A stretch of 24,279 nt of DNA from JAWVZS01 sp964507825 (GTDB lineage: Archaea > Thermoproteota > Nitrososphaeria > Nitrososphaerales > Nitrosopumilaceae): assembly GCA_964507825.1 (NCBI GenBank), contig CAZDQM010000006.1:1-24279 (forward strand), in the 5' to 3' direction. A model generated the notes under the pieces. The model saw only the letters and a program-made list of their open reading frames with translations, did not search any database and had not been told where the DNA came from. Made by a program: the position numbers and the translations under genes. Positions 1 through 7,844 of the stretch are shown here, in pieces; positions within the stretch are counted from its first letter, which is position 1; every line of letters begins with the position of its first letter.

Positions 1-612
1 AAACCATCACCGTCATTTTCGTTTTAGTCATTGGATCTTGCCCAATCGATTGATTGATAACGTTTGATTAAATTTTTTTTTAATCGACATGATTATTAAC
101 CCATTGAAATTATTAAAAAATTCTTTAGGTACGAGTTCACATCATGCCTAATTTTTCAGACATTTGGGCATCGTGTAGGCACAAAATCACCCTGAGACGT
201 GAACTCATACAAATCGTGTTGTTGGCCGCAAGTATCATAGATATCCAGTCGGTCCCGTTTAGAACAGATGTCCCTGTCGCCACTTTACGGGCTTGGCTGT
301 ATGAAAGCACGCGTTCTTATTCTAGCGGGGTCCCCACCAAGTGTAGCCGGGTGGTGGACGTGGTTATGGTGAATCTTTTGCCTCTTTTTTCTTATCATCT
401 ATGCTGTTTCCTCGTGTAGCCGGATGGTGGACGTGGTTATGGTGAATCTTTGTGCCTTGAATACCTATAATGGGCGTGAATACTGAGGCGGTCACGAATT
501 GGCACCGACACCCTCGTAGGTCACTCCACTTTCCGGAGAATTTCGGGTCACAATAACTTATCAATTCAATGGTACCATAAGGCAGAAATACACCTATGTT
601 ATCACCAAAGTC
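1..612. other. Region without a convincing gene
   Basis: The first 130 bases are AT-rich with T and A runs. The rest holds short open frames on both strands without a recognisable motif. One minus-strand frame, roughly 315 down to 142, reads openly for about 58 codons but I recognise nothing in it. The only clear structure is the direct repeat at 341-451. A TATA-like stretch near 584-592 lies about 25 nt before the ATG at 613. Confidence 0.5.
341..451. repeat. 38-bp direct repeat, two copies
   Basis: Copies at 341-378 and 414-451 match at 37 of 38 positions, beginning GTGTAGCCGG and ending GGTGAATCTTT. The single difference is G at 351 against A at 424. The start-to-start distance is 73 bp and the intervening 35 bp is unrelated. 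No gene explains the conservation. It could be a local duplication or a pair of protein-binding sites. Confidence 0.85.
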
Positions 613-990
613 ATGGATTATGGCTACATGGAACATATGAGGGATTTGTTTGGCCTAGGGCCGAATGCGTCCCCGATACCACTACAGTTTCCTCGGCTAC
701 CACCGGGACTGATGCATCCGATTACCAGCAGGTTTGCAGTCCCTACCAGAAAGACGGCCGGTGATGCAACATCATTGATGCCAAACATTGAGGACTTTCA
801 GCAGGCATATCGCAAGAACGCCGCAGGACTGCTTGAATCGGGCCATCTAGGACTAGTACCACCCGGACACCCGTTATATCAAAAAGGGTCATCACTAAAC
901 GTGCTACGATCCGAGAATGAAAAGTTGCAAAAGGAGAACATTGAGCTAAAAAAACAGCTAGGCGAGATCTCAAAACCTGATTCGGCATAG
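613..990 (+). CDS. Small coiled-coil protein, function unknown
   Basis: I do not recognise the family of this 125-residue protein. The N-terminal two thirds is rich in Pro, Gly and Leu and probably disordered or extended. The last 30 residues, from about 94, form a heptad-like amphipathic helix rich in Leu, Glu and Lys (LRSENEKLQKENIELKKQL), a typical short coiled coil for oligomerisation or partner binding. There is no signal peptide or membrane segment. The ATG at 613 fits a TATA-like AAATA stretch about 25 nt upstream, and a later in-frame ATG at 634 is possible. The next gene begins 42 bp downstream on the same strand. The coiled coil and normal amino-acid composition argue for a real gene. 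Confidence 0.65.
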   Translation: MDYGYMEHMRDLFGLGPNASPIPLQFPRLPPGLMHPITSRFAVPTRKTAGDATSLMPNIEDFQQAYRKNAAGLLESGHLGLVPPGHPLYQKGSSLNVLRSENEKLQKENIELKKQLGEISKPDSA

Positions 991-1032
991 TGGAGCCAGA
1001 CTGCATCTGTTTTAGCGTGTATTGTTTACTAG

Positions 1033-1515
1033 GTGGCATCAATTGATTTCGATACAGTACCTGATCGGCTAGGGGACAATTCTTATTACTCTGCCAGCAA
1101 CAGCGGTATCATGACTCGTACCCCATCTGACAGGTGGAATGCAAAGATTGCAAGGCTCAGGAAAAACTGTCAGGACGTATCTAGGATATCCAAGAAGATC
1201 CGCTACGCGGGAGTCATAAACAAGTATGGCAGGACGATGACTGGAATACTGCGCCCGGATACAAGGCCGTTGCTTGATTCGGAACACACGAAAAACGAGT
1301 TCTTTCTGATTTCGAGTCTGTTGAACATGAGGAGCGCGTCCGTCCGCCCGATCGGACGGCTAGATCACATTACAATCCAGCATGAAAAGGTCTACATTGT
1401 ATTATTGCAAAAAAACGACTATACTTATTACATATCGGTCGACGTGAACATCAAGAACATATCTGGTTTAATCCTGAAAATAAAAAAGGTGGTTCAGGCA
1501 GGCGTGAACCCCTGA
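1033..1515 (+). CDS. DUF6659-type conserved thaumarchaeal protein
   Basis: This 160-residue protein starts with GTG. From about residue 45 it follows the pattern I know from DUF6659 proteins: a helix with C-x-V-x-x-I, then IRYAGVINKYGR, a segment around RPLLDSE, a helix with the conserved MR near residue 97, and a C-terminal beta-rich part with the IVLLQKNDYTYYISVD stretch. These proteins are widespread and multi-copy in thaumarchaea, and the fold hints at a small ligand-sensing or Roadblock-like domain. The function is unknown. The first 40 residues are not conserved and the true start could be later, for example at ATG 1111. The 3' end overlaps the convergent VOC gene by 22 bp. Confidence 0.8.
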   Translation: MASIDFDTVPDRLGDNSYYSASNSGIMTRTPSDRWNAKIARLRKNCQDVSRISKKIRYAGVINKYGRTMTGILRPDTRPLLDSEHTKNEFFLISSLLNMRSASVRPIGRLDHITIQHEKVYIVLLQKNDYTYYISVDVNIKNISGLILKIKKVVQAGVNP

Positions 1516-1922
1516 TATCCGCCGGTCTGCTGATCCTTGTCTGTAAAGTCCGGCTCAAACAGTGACACGAGATAGTCGTCTGGGTCCAGTATTATTGCAT
1601 TCTTTCCCGCGGATCTCTTGATTACGTCTCGGTGTATCCTTACTCCCTTTTCCTTGAGCTCTGCGATCGCCGAGTCCACGTCGCCTACAAGAAAGCCTAT
1701 GGTGATTCCGTTGTCTATGGAGCCCCCCACATGTTCCGCGGTAAGCGATGCCGGATGTAGGCTGAGCAACGCCCCCCCGGTTCCCAGGTCGATCCATGAG
1801 CGCCTCTGATTCTTTATCGGCAACCCTATAATCTCATGATAAAACTGAAGGGACCGGTCTAGATCCTGGACTGCCAGAATTACGTTTCCGACCTTTTTGA
1901 TGTTCACGTGTATCGTACACAC
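1494..1922 (-). CDS. VOC-superfamily (glyoxalase/bleomycin-resistance fold) protein
   Basis: This 142-residue single-domain protein has the paired beta-alpha-beta-beta-beta modules of the vicinal oxygen chelate fold. The first module runs from residue 7 (VILAVQDLDRSLQFYHEIIG) and the second from about residue 70 (GFLVGDVDSAIAELKEKGV), ending at DPDDYLVSLFEPD. The Glu in SLFEPD is at the usual metal-ligand position. The position where glyoxalases carry the first His is occupied by Asn or Val, so glyoxalase I chemistry cannot be assumed. VOC proteins include dioxygenases, isomerases and antibiotic-binding proteins, and the substrate here is unknown. The start is GTG at 1922, with another in-frame GTG at 1907. 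The 3' end overlaps the convergent DUF6659 gene. Confidence 0.85.
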   Translation of the reverse strand: MCTIHVNIKKVGNVILAVQDLDRSLQFYHEIIGLPIKNQRRSWIDLGTGGALLSLHPASLTAEHVGGSIDNGITIGFLVGDVDSAIAELKEKGVRIHRDVIKRSAGKNAIILDPDDYLVSLFEPDFTDKDQQTGGYQGFTPA

Positions 1923-1955
1923 AGGTCACATAAAAACAAGATGCTCCGGCGCCAA

Positions 1956-2174
1956 TCACTCCACCTCGACCATGGTCTCGGTCCGATATACTCCGGGAAT
2001 TCTTTGTATCTCCATGGTTGTGTCCTTGATCATGTTTAGTGTGGACACATCTATTATTGCCACGGCGTCAAACTGTCCGCTAGTCGGAAACGAGTCATAC
2101 ACTGCCTTGATTTTTCTCAGCCTCGCCGCGATCAACTTTTTTGGTGACTTTACTAGTACTATGGCCCTTACCAT
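1956..2174 (-). CDS. Stand-alone Lrp/AsnC ligand-binding (RAM) domain protein, copy 2
   Basis: The 72 residues form a single RAM (regulation of amino-acid metabolism) domain with no helix-turn-helix. The beta strand at the start (VRAIVLVKS), the helix around KKLIAARLRKIKAVYDSF, the central GQFDAVAIIDVST with its Gly and Asp, and the closing GVYRTETMVEVE match the ligand-binding half of Lrp/AsnC regulators. Stand-alone RAM proteins assemble into rings and bind amino acids, and may modulate full-length Lrp proteins. The ATG lies inside the 3' end of the upstream RAM gene (7-bp overlap, ATGGTAA), so the two are probably co-translated. Confidence 0.88.
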   Translation of the reverse strand: MVRAIVLVKSPKKLIAARLRKIKAVYDSFPTSGQFDAVAIIDVSTLNMIKDTTMEIQRIPGVYRTETMVEVE

Positions 2175-2407
2175 CCCATGTTCACCTCCACCTCGATCAA
2201 CGTCTCTGTGGTCTCTATCTCCCTGATCTTCTTAAACTCTACTACCATGTTGTTTATCTCCTCGATTGAGCCGATTAACAACACGCAAATGTCCGCCCTG
2301 CCGGTGACCACCATGATCTCCTTGGACGCCTGGCGCTTTTTCTTCAATACGTCCACGACAATGTCTACACTGCCTGGCTTGACTGATATCATGCAGAGGG
2401 CGCGCAT
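2168..2407 (-). CDS. Stand-alone Lrp/AsnC ligand-binding (RAM) domain protein, copy 1
   Basis: This 79-residue RAM-domain protein lacks a DNA-binding domain. The order is strand (RALCMISVKPG), helix (VDIVVDVLKKKRQASKE), strand with the characteristic VTGRADICVLLIGS, helix (EEINNMVVEFKKI) and the final strand ETTETLIEVEV. The motif TGRADI corresponds to the ligand-contact turn TG.YD/AD of Lrp proteins. It is the first gene of a two-gene unit and overlaps the next RAM gene by 7 bp. The pair is only modestly similar, so they are likely to form distinct or mixed oligomers. The ligand is unknown. A full-length Lrp/AsnC protein is encoded at 17176-17715, but partnership with it is only a guess. Confidence 0.88.
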   Translation of the reverse strand: MRALCMISVKPGSVDIVVDVLKKKRQASKEIMVVTGRADICVLLIGSIEEINNMVVEFKKIREIETTETLIEVEVNMGW

Positions 2408-2442
2408 GGCAATATTATAACACTAACAAAGATAAGGATTTC

Positions 2443-2916
2443 CTAGTCGAACGCCTCTTGTGAGCGCGCTTCTTCTAGATACGCACGCCTCTCCTCGTTG
2501 ATCTTGTCCTGATCCACTACTAGATCATCGTCTACTATAACAATTCCAATGTCCCCTATCGACTCGTCTTTTACCTTTGTACTCTTGGCCTTTGTACTCT
2601 TGGTCTCTTTGGTAGTCTTTGCACTCTTGGTCTCTTTGGTAGTCTTTGCACCCTTGGTCTCTTTGGTAGTCTTTGTACCCTTGGGTACCTTTGTCTTTTT
2701 GGCTACCTTTACAACTTTTTGTTTTGCTACGCTGCTTTTTGTGCCGCTACTCTTTGCACCCTTGGCCTTTGCACCCTTGGCTGGTTTTGTGTCCTTGCCG
2801 CCCTTTGCACCTAGCCCACGTTTTAGTGGTCTTGATGGCACAACCGTCTTGGCTGGTTTTGTCTTTTTGCCGACTTTTGCACCCTTGGCCTTTTTTGCAG
2901 TATTTTTTTCCGTCAT
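2443..2916 (-). CDS. Lysine-rich, repeat-containing histone-H1-like protein with acidic tail
   Basis: I do not recognise an orthologue. Starting at ATG 2916 the protein has 157 residues. About the first 110 are almost entirely Lys, Ala, Thr, Gly and Val in AKKAKGAK-style runs. They include three near-perfect copies of a nine-residue unit, KTTKETK plus two small residues. The last 40 residues are different: they carry IGIVIVDDDLVVDQDK and a charged helix (NEERRAYLEEARSQEAF). A basic, low-complexity body with an acidic C-terminus resembles histone-H1-like DNA-compacting proteins of bacteria and eukaryotes, so a nucleoid or RNA-binding role is plausible but inferred. An in-frame ATG at 2943 would add nine residues, but it lies directly against the TATA box (2944-2953), which favours 2916. 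Confidence 0.75.
   Translation of the reverse strand: MTEKNTAKKAKGAKVGKKTKPAKTVVPSRPLKRGLGAKGGKDTKPAKGAKAKGAKSSGTKSSVAKQKVVKVAKKTKVPKGTKTTKETKGAKTTKETKSAKTTKETKSTKAKSTKVKDESIGDIGIVIVDDDLVVDQDKINEERRAYLEEARSQEAFD
2590..2670 (-). repeat. Three tandem 27-bp units inside the lysine-rich gene
   Basis: Units at 2590-2616, 2617-2643 and 2644-2670 each begin CTTTG(T/C)AC on the plus strand and end GGTCTCTTTGGTAGT. They differ at only one or two bases and encode the nine-residue KTTKETK-type unit. A degenerate fourth unit follows. Such near-identical units suggest recent slippage expansion and probable length variation between strains. Confidence 0.9.
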
Positions 2917-2943
2917 AAATCGCTTGAAATGTTGAAATCGCAT

Positions 2944-2953
2944 ATTAATAAAA
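2944..2953 (-). promoter_or_regulatory. TATA box of the lysine-rich protein gene
   Basis: The minus strand reads AGTTTTATTAATATGCG here, an archaeal TATA element centred about 31 nt from the ATG at 2916. It predicts a transcript with almost no leader. Confidence 0.5.
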
Positions 2954-3043
2954 CTTGTGAAGTTGGAGCGCGGATCAGATTAACACTTACCGCGGCACCT
3001 TTTGCAAGGATTCTTTCGGTGTACAAGGACCAGCGTGCTTGTA

Positions 3044-3352
3044 CTATTCAAGCGCGAGCCCCAAGCCCTGCAGGACGTCCATGCTGTAGGGGTCGGTCTC
3101 TACCGTCTCCGTATAGTGGCGTGCGGTGTCACCGTACCTTCTCGCTTGGTAGCAGATGCCAATGATATGCATCATGGTGATCCCGTTGTGCTGATTTGTA
3201 CTCGAGACATTTGCGAGCCGGCAAGCCGCCTTTGAGATCTGCCTGTACTGCTCGCACCGGAGCCCCTCGTTTATGTGACGACACTCGTTTACTATATCCC
3301 TGCAAACATCATGCGTGAACCAGACGTGGGCGCTTGTAACTTTGGATATCAT
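3044..3352 (-). CDS. Short TPR-like protein
   Basis: From ATG 3352 this protein has about 102 residues. Its C-terminal half contains a clear tetratricopeptide-type pattern: IIGICYQARRYGDTARHYTE followed by the turn TVETDP and a second helix start (YSMDVLQGLGLALE). The Gly/Tyr/Ala/Tyr/Pro positions match a TPR repeat, whose role is protein-protein contact. The preceding segment is helical with several Cys residues. The frame stays open up to 3472, but the added residues look non-coding. With only about one and a half repeats, it could be a truncated remnant of a longer TPR protein or a small adaptor. Confidence 0.5.
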   Translation of the reverse strand: MISKVTSAHVWFTHDVCRDIVNECRHINEGLRCEQYRQISKAACRLANVSSTNQHNGITMMHIIGICYQARRYGDTARHYTETVETDPYSMDVLQGLGLALE

Positions 3353-3712
3353 CGCGCGGACAGGAAGGGTACTCGAATACGAGCCGGCGCGCCATGTTGG
3401 TGCCGCGCCGCGTACTTGTCTTTTACTTGGAATCTTTATTTGTCTATGATGCGTTACATGGTTGATTGCCATGGGAATGGAGTTTTATGGTGACTAAAAC
3501 CGGGGGGCCAACACTATGCCGTTTATAGGAATGAACACATTCCTGCATCTGCCTTGGATCAAAAACCACACCGAGCTGGTAGGCATATGGGGATATGGGC
3601 CCGCTGACTAGGCGGTACGACATTATGGGTGGAAACGACGAGAATACACACACTACGTCCAACTCAATTCAGAATATGATCGTCGGCAACCGCAGGATAA
3701 ACATCGGCGACG
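3353..3712. other. Region without a convincing gene
   Basis: Short open frames occur on both strands. One plus-strand frame (3595-3807, beginning at ATG) runs into the next candidate gene in a different phase, so a frameshifted reading joining 3595-3710 to 3713-4021 is possible. I recognise no motif. Confidence 0.4.
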
Positions 3713-4021
3713 TTGTATGGTACATGCGCGTACTCGTCTGCGGCGGCAGGCCGGCAGGACTCACGTGTGGCTGCAATCGGGGAGGGGTTACCGGACATGC
3801 TGTCTGACCCCCGGGTGATGAACGGCGTGCATGACATGATCAAGCGCCTTGAGATCAGCATTATGGGCAGGGCAGGAGGGGATGCGGCAAATGTCGTTAT
3901 GCAGGATCCAACCAAGCCCGCATTATGTATGATATTGGGATTAAGCCAAGGGCGATCATCGGTAGCATTTGGTAACGGCAATGATGGAGGCAGCGGCAGG
4001 GCGCTGGGGAAGATGCCGTGA
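3713..4021 (+). CDS. Possible small protein upstream of the nickel transporter
   Basis: I do not recognise this frame of up to 102 residues. The first credible start is TTG at 3713, or an internal GTG or ATG. The middle part (DMLSDPRVMNGVHDMIKRLE, then ISIMGRAGGDAANVV) looks like a normal soluble helical protein. The C-terminal end is Gly-rich. It overlaps the nickel transporter start by 4 bp (GTGA), the arrangement of a translationally coupled pair, which is the main argument for reality. A competing minus-strand frame covers much of the same stretch. Confidence 0.35.
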   Translation: MYGTCAYSSAAAGRQDSRVAAIGEGLPDMLSDPRVMNGVHDMIKRLEISIMGRAGGDAANVVMQDPTKPALCMILGLSQGRSSVAFGNGNDGGSGRALGKMP

Positions 4022-4872
4022 CCGTACTAGACGGGCTACTTGCAGGCGCATACCACGCGCCGTATGCCGAATCTCCACTGCCTTTGCTAGGTGCCGGACT
4101 GTTGGTAGGACTGTATCATGCATTGGAACCGGATCACGTAACTGCAATATTGTCGTCTGTCCGGCGGGGACAGAAGGGAGAAGAAAAACAGAACAAGAGG
4201 ATGGCTGGTATAACGGGCTCTGTATCGGGCCTGTTATGGGGGTTTGGACACGCGTCTAGCATATTTCTAGTGGCGGTGTTGGTCATCATATTGTCCGTAA
4301 ACATACCAAACGGACTGTTTGACATATTCGAGATGGGGGTGGGGGTGATGCTACTCCTGCTTGGTGTGTCGGCGGTATGTGATGGGGGTGGCGGCGCAAA
4401 AAGGTGGATGCTACCATTCCTGTCACGGCTCTGGACCCACTCGCACGTTCATACGCATGAGGACGGAACGACGCACTCTCATCAGCACGGCCACGACGAC
4501 AGACGCGAGGGGGGTGGCAACAGTACGGACCACTCGCACAGCCACGTCCCGTATGTCATAGGATGTGTGCACGGCTTGGCCGGAAGCGGGGGGCTGGCGG
4601 TGTTGGCCTTGTCGACTATACCTGATGCAATAACGTCGTCTGCGACCGATGCCGGGGCGCTGTTGCCGCTACCGCTATTATTTGCGTCACTGTTTGGCGC
4701 GGGGTCGACGATCGGCATGGTGCTGGTGGCAGGCTCCCTGTCGCTATTGTTTGCGGTATGCGGTAGCACCAACACCGCAAGGAAGGCGATACGGTATGCG
4801 TCTGGGGGTGCCGCCATACTGTTTGGCGCGTATATCATTGCAGGCGGCGCGGCCGTGGCGCTGGGAATGTAG
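4018..4872 (+). CDS. NiCoT/UreH-type nickel (cobalt) transporter
   Basis: This 284-residue membrane protein has the NiCoT signature HALEPDH at 34-40 (H-x4-D-H), which binds Ni2+/Co2+ in helix II of the family. Helix III carries the second signature (GLLWGFGHASSIFLV, 71-85). A cytoplasmic or periplasmic loop at 141-176 is extremely His-rich (HSHVHTHEDG, HSHQHGHD, DHSHSHVP), as in RcnA/NicO and UreH proteins. HGLAGSGG at 185-192 begins the next helix group. About six membrane segments are visible. The start is GTG at 4018, overlapping the preceding ORF. Its position next to the urease genes argues for nickel uptake for urease. Export of excess nickel, as with RcnA, cannot be excluded from sequence alone. 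Confidence 0.93.
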   Translation: MTVLDGLLAGAYHAPYAESPLPLLGAGLLVGLYHALEPDHVTAILSSVRRGQKGEEKQNKRMAGITGSVSGLLWGFGHASSIFLVAVLVIILSVNIPNGLFDIFEMGVGVMLLLLGVSAVCDGGGGAKRWMLPFLSRLWTHSHVHTHEDGTTHSHQHGHDDRREGGGNSTDHSHSHVPYVIGCVHGLAGSGGLAVLALSTIPDAITSSATDAGALLPLPLLFASLFGAGSTIGMVLVAGSLSLLFAVCGSTNTARKAIRYASGGAAILFGAYIIAGGAAVALGM

Positions 4873-5034
4873 TGGTGTCAGAGCAGAAACCGCGACTAGG
4901 TGCACACCGGCGTACCTGTGCAAAAATGGGGCAGAACCGCCACAAGCGAGCAACTCTAATCAAATTCATCTGGTGGCGGTGACTCTGGCGACAACATATT
5001 CGAAAAACCGATTCCCGTGCCTGAATCAAGAGCA

Positions 5035-5601
5035 CTATCTGGTAGTCTCTGGATTGGGTGGCTCGGCCCTGCCGCCGCTCCCGTTTCCACGGGCCTGGCC
5101 CAATAGCAGGCTACGCGACTTTAGCGTCTTTCGAATAAGGACGAACCCGAGCGCGGTCGTAATGGCTCCAAAGAGGATGTGTGTCACGTTGGCATCCTCC
5201 CCTGTGGACATCATGGTAAAGCCCAGTCCCAGAAGCATCATCAGGCCGCCTAGCCCGGCAAAGATTATCATTACAAGGGGCAGCTTTTGTGGAGGTCTGG
5301 GAAGCTCGCCTTTTGATTTTGGCGTCGTGGGGACGGGAACAGCCCCGTTTGACACTGCCTCGTGGCAGACGTGGCAGTAGTTGTGGTGTACCCCTCCCTT
5401 GTTGTATGACTTCATAAAGTAATAGTCGACGTCGCACAGATCGCACTTTCTAGTAGGACTTACAATCCTAGCGTGCTTGTCGAACTCCTTGCCGAGCTCT
5501 AGCATGCAGGGCTTGCAATAGTAGCCGGGTATGCGCCACATGCGCTGAAACTTGTATTTTTTCCATCCAAGGGTGATGCCGCACCCGCCGCAGTGTGTCA
5601 T
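5035..5601 (-). CDS. Double zinc-ribbon protein with two C-terminal membrane helices
   Basis: From ATG 5601 the protein has 188 residues. The N-terminal 85 carry four Cys pairs (CGGC, CKPC, CDLC, CHVC) that form two treble-clef or ribbon-like zinc sites. A Pro-rich linker follows, then two hydrophobic helices around 105-125 and 133-152, and a basic, Gly-rich tail. A TTG at 5607 would add two residues. It lies 6 bp after the urea symporter stop and is probably the last gene of that unit. The zinc domain probably faces the cytoplasm. I know of similar zinc-ribbon membrane proteins in thaumarchaea but no function. A role in assembly or regulation of the symporter would be conjecture. Confidence 0.8.
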   Translation of the reverse strand: MTHCGGCGITLGWKKYKFQRMWRIPGYYCKPCMLELGKEFDKHARIVSPTRKCDLCDVDYYFMKSYNKGGVHHNYCHVCHEAVSNGAVPVPTTPKSKGELPRPPQKLPLVMIIFAGLGGLMMLLGLGFTMMSTGEDANVTHILFGAITTALGFVLIRKTLKSRSLLLGQARGNGSGGRAEPPNPETTR

Positions 5602-5607
5602 GAGCAA

Positions 5608-7821
5608 TCACGCCCCGGATTTTGTCCCGTCGTCCTCTTTGCGTTTATTGTTATCATCACCGTCGTCATCGGCAGGATCATCCTCGACGGTCTCTTGCGT
5701 CTCGGATTCTGTGACGACAGTCTTCCTGCCCATAGCAACCTGTGCGATTCCATGCCTCGCCTCTATGATGGGCAACCCAACTATAAAAAAGGTCGCGGCG
5801 CTCACCCATACGACGGCTATGCCGACCCATAATGAGTAGAATCCTATATCAAACACGTACCCTGAGAAGAACAGCGGCATGGGCCATGCTATGATCAGTA
5901 CCAAGGTCATGATTCCGCCTCCCTTGAGGCTGAACTTGAACGCGCGGCCAAGCGTCTTTTCATCCGCGTCGAGCGCTTCCCTCTCGGCTTGGCTGATATC
6001 TACTAGCTTTATCCTCTCTTTCATTACTGCCCAGTCGAACTTGGTCCTGCTTGCCAAGCTTCCTAGGCCCGCAATGGCGCCGCCCGTAAGTATGCCTGCT
6101 ATATTACCAAAGAGCATCGAGTAATTGTGCCCCAAGCTTGCAAGCGATACCTCGCCTCCAAACTCCGGCAACGACGCGGCCACGCCGACCCACGTGCCAA
6201 GCGCCACGAAGAGCCCTGCAACCGCGCCTATTGTGGCGGCGTACTTGTTTGTGCGCTTCCAAGTGATCGTCAGAGCTATTGGTATCACGGCAGAACCGAT
6301 CAACACGCCCATCGCCAGGTATACGAATCCTAGAGAGAGTCCCATGCTCAGTAGTATCACAGCTAGGCCCCCCATACCCACGCCGAACCCGATTATGGTG
6401 GCGCGCGAGACCTTTAACAGCTGCTTTCCCGACGCCGACGGGTTCTTGTACGTCCGGTACACGTCGTACGTGATCAGCGACGAGACTGCGATCAGCTCGG
6501 CGGATCCTGCCGACGTGACGGCCATGAACAGCATAGTCAGCACCATCACGGCTCCCAACTCGCCCATCAAGACCGATGCGGCGGCGGGTACCGTAAGTCC
6601 GAGCTGGACCTGCTCTGGCGTCAGGTCCACGCCAAGCGCGACGGCCGTGAGGCCCATGGTAGTTGCAAGCGTAAATGGAATGGCAAACCAGCAGGCGCCC
6701 CCGAGCAGGAACCCCTTTACCGTGGACTGTGGGCGTGCGGCAATCGCGCGCTGCCAGTATGCCTGGTCCACGAACACGGTTCCAAAGTTACCCACTATAT
6801 TGATCACGCCGAATATCAGACCTCCTATGGATGCCATAGTAAGGTAGGCGCCTGCCACGTTGCCCTCTACTGGGTTTATACGCGCGGCCTCGGTGAGCTT
6901 TTCGTACATTCCCTCGATGCCGCCCGTAACGGGGCTGATAAAGTAGACAGTGCTGACGAATATTAGTATCACGATGAATATTATGATTGTGTGCATATAG
7001 TCTGCCACGAACGTGGCCTTTAACCCGCCGACCAGCGTGTATATCATCACGCCTATCGGAATCAAGAACGCGGCAAGTGAGATGTCCATGCCGGTCAGCC
7101 CGTTGACGACTGCCGCCCCGCCGAGCAGTAGCATGGCGGTCACTATCATGTTTGTCATCAGGGCGAAAACGAGAAAGACCCGGTGGGCGCCACCACCGTA
7201 CCTGGCCCTTATAATCTCCAAGAAAGTGTGTGCATTGGGCGCCTTGCGTTTGAGCTCTATTGCCAGTATGCCAAAGAGAAGGACCTGTATGGATGCGCCT
7301 GCCGCATACCAGAACGGGCCGCTTATACCGTACTGGTAGGCGACCGTCGATGATTGTAACAACGTAGCGGCCCATGTCCAGGCAGATACAATGGCAGCCG
7401 CAGTAAGGCCTGTTTTGATCACTCTGCCTGCCGTATTGAACCACTCGGAGGTCTGGGAGACACCTAGGTATCTCTCCTCCACCTTGGTCTCGATCGTGAT
7501 TACGATCGCAAACACGGCGCCGAGGCCCACAACTATGAACCAGCCCCAGCTCTCGTCGAGCACGTCGCCTATCGTGAATCCTTCCTCGATGGCACCGGCA
7601 CCAAACGCCGGGTTTGGGACGCAGGATATGGCTAGTACGGCGACTAGCGCCACTGCCGCAGACGGCAAAATTGCCTGCCGCGACATGATCGCCTTTTTGT
7701 TGACCGCCGCAGTGAATGCAATCGATTCAAGCGGCGCCATCAATGATGCCGTTACCGTAGAGAGAATGGTAGTCGCAGGCTGTCCGCGCTCCATGCGTAT
7801 ATGTAGACCTGCCGACCCCAT
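5608..7821 (-). CDS. DUR3-like sodium/urea symporter (SSS family)
   Basis: Up to 737 residues with about 13-15 hydrophobic helices. The core carries stretches almost identical to fungal and plant DUR3: SAWTWAATLLQSSTVAYQYG, ISGPFWYAAGASIQVLLF, ELKRKAPNAHTFLEIIRARYG. DUR3 proteins are high-affinity urea transporters of the solute:sodium symporter family, which fits the adjacent urease genes. Two starts are plausible. ATG 7821 lies 27 nt from a TATA box, suggesting a leaderless mRNA. ATG 7686 gives a classical signal-peptide-like N-terminus (LPSAAVALVAVLAI, then NPAFGAGA) and a 692-residue protein, closer to the family. It follows ureC in the same orientation after a palindrome, so it may have its own promoter. 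A paralogue is encoded at 14553-16910. Confidence 0.93.
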   Translation of the reverse strand: MGSAGLHIRMERGQPATTILSTVTASLMAPLESIAFTAAVNKKAIMSRQAILPSAAVALVAVLAISCVPNPAFGAGAIEEGFTIGDVLDESWGWFIVVGLGAVFAIVITIETKVEERYLGVSQTSEWFNTAGRVIKTGLTAAAIVSAWTWAATLLQSSTVAYQYGISGPFWYAAGASIQVLLFGILAIELKRKAPNAHTFLEIIRARYGGGAHRVFLVFALMTNMIVTAMLLLGGAAVVNGLTGMDISLAAFLIPIGVMIYTLVGGLKATFVADYMHTIIIFIVILIFVSTVYFISPVTGGIEGMYEKLTEAARINPVEGNVAGAYLTMASIGGLIFGVINIVGNFGTVFVDQAYWQRAIAARPQSTVKGFLLGGACWFAIPFTLATTMGLTAVALGVDLTPEQVQLGLTVPAAASVLMGELGAVMVLTMLFMAVTSAGSAELIAVSSLITYDVYRTYKNPSASGKQLLKVSRATIIGFGVGMGGLAVILLSMGLSLGFVYLAMGVLIGSAVIPIALTITWKRTNKYAATIGAVAGLFVALGTWVGVAASLPEFGGEVSLASLGHNYSMLFGNIAGILTGGAIAGLGSLASRTKFDWAVMKERIKLVDISQAEREALDADEKTLGRAFKFSLKGGGIMTLVLIIAWPMPLFFSGYVFDIGFYSLWVGIAVVWVSAATFFIVGLPIIEARHGIAQVAMGRKTVVTESETQETVEDDPADDDGDDNNKRKEDDGTKSGA

Positions 7822-7844
7822 ATGCGTTCAAATCGTATCTCGCC

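Noticed and set aside
131..208. Short inverted repeat GAGTTCAC/GTGAACTC
   Set aside because: Eight-base arms about 60 bp apart are expected by chance and no feature is associated.
2590..2670. CRISPR-like repeat array
   Set aside because: The units are contiguous, without spacers, and encode in-frame nine-residue protein repeats. They are coding repeats.
4649..5380. 243-codon plus-strand frame after the nickel transporter
   Set aside because: It shifts through the 3' part of the transporter in the wrong frame and then runs antisense to the zinc-ribbon gene. The composition is not protein-like.
6125..6847. 240-codon plus-strand frame
   Set aside because: It is antisense to the DUR3-like symporter. 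The Pro/Thr/Ala-rich composition is typical of the complement of membrane-protein codons.
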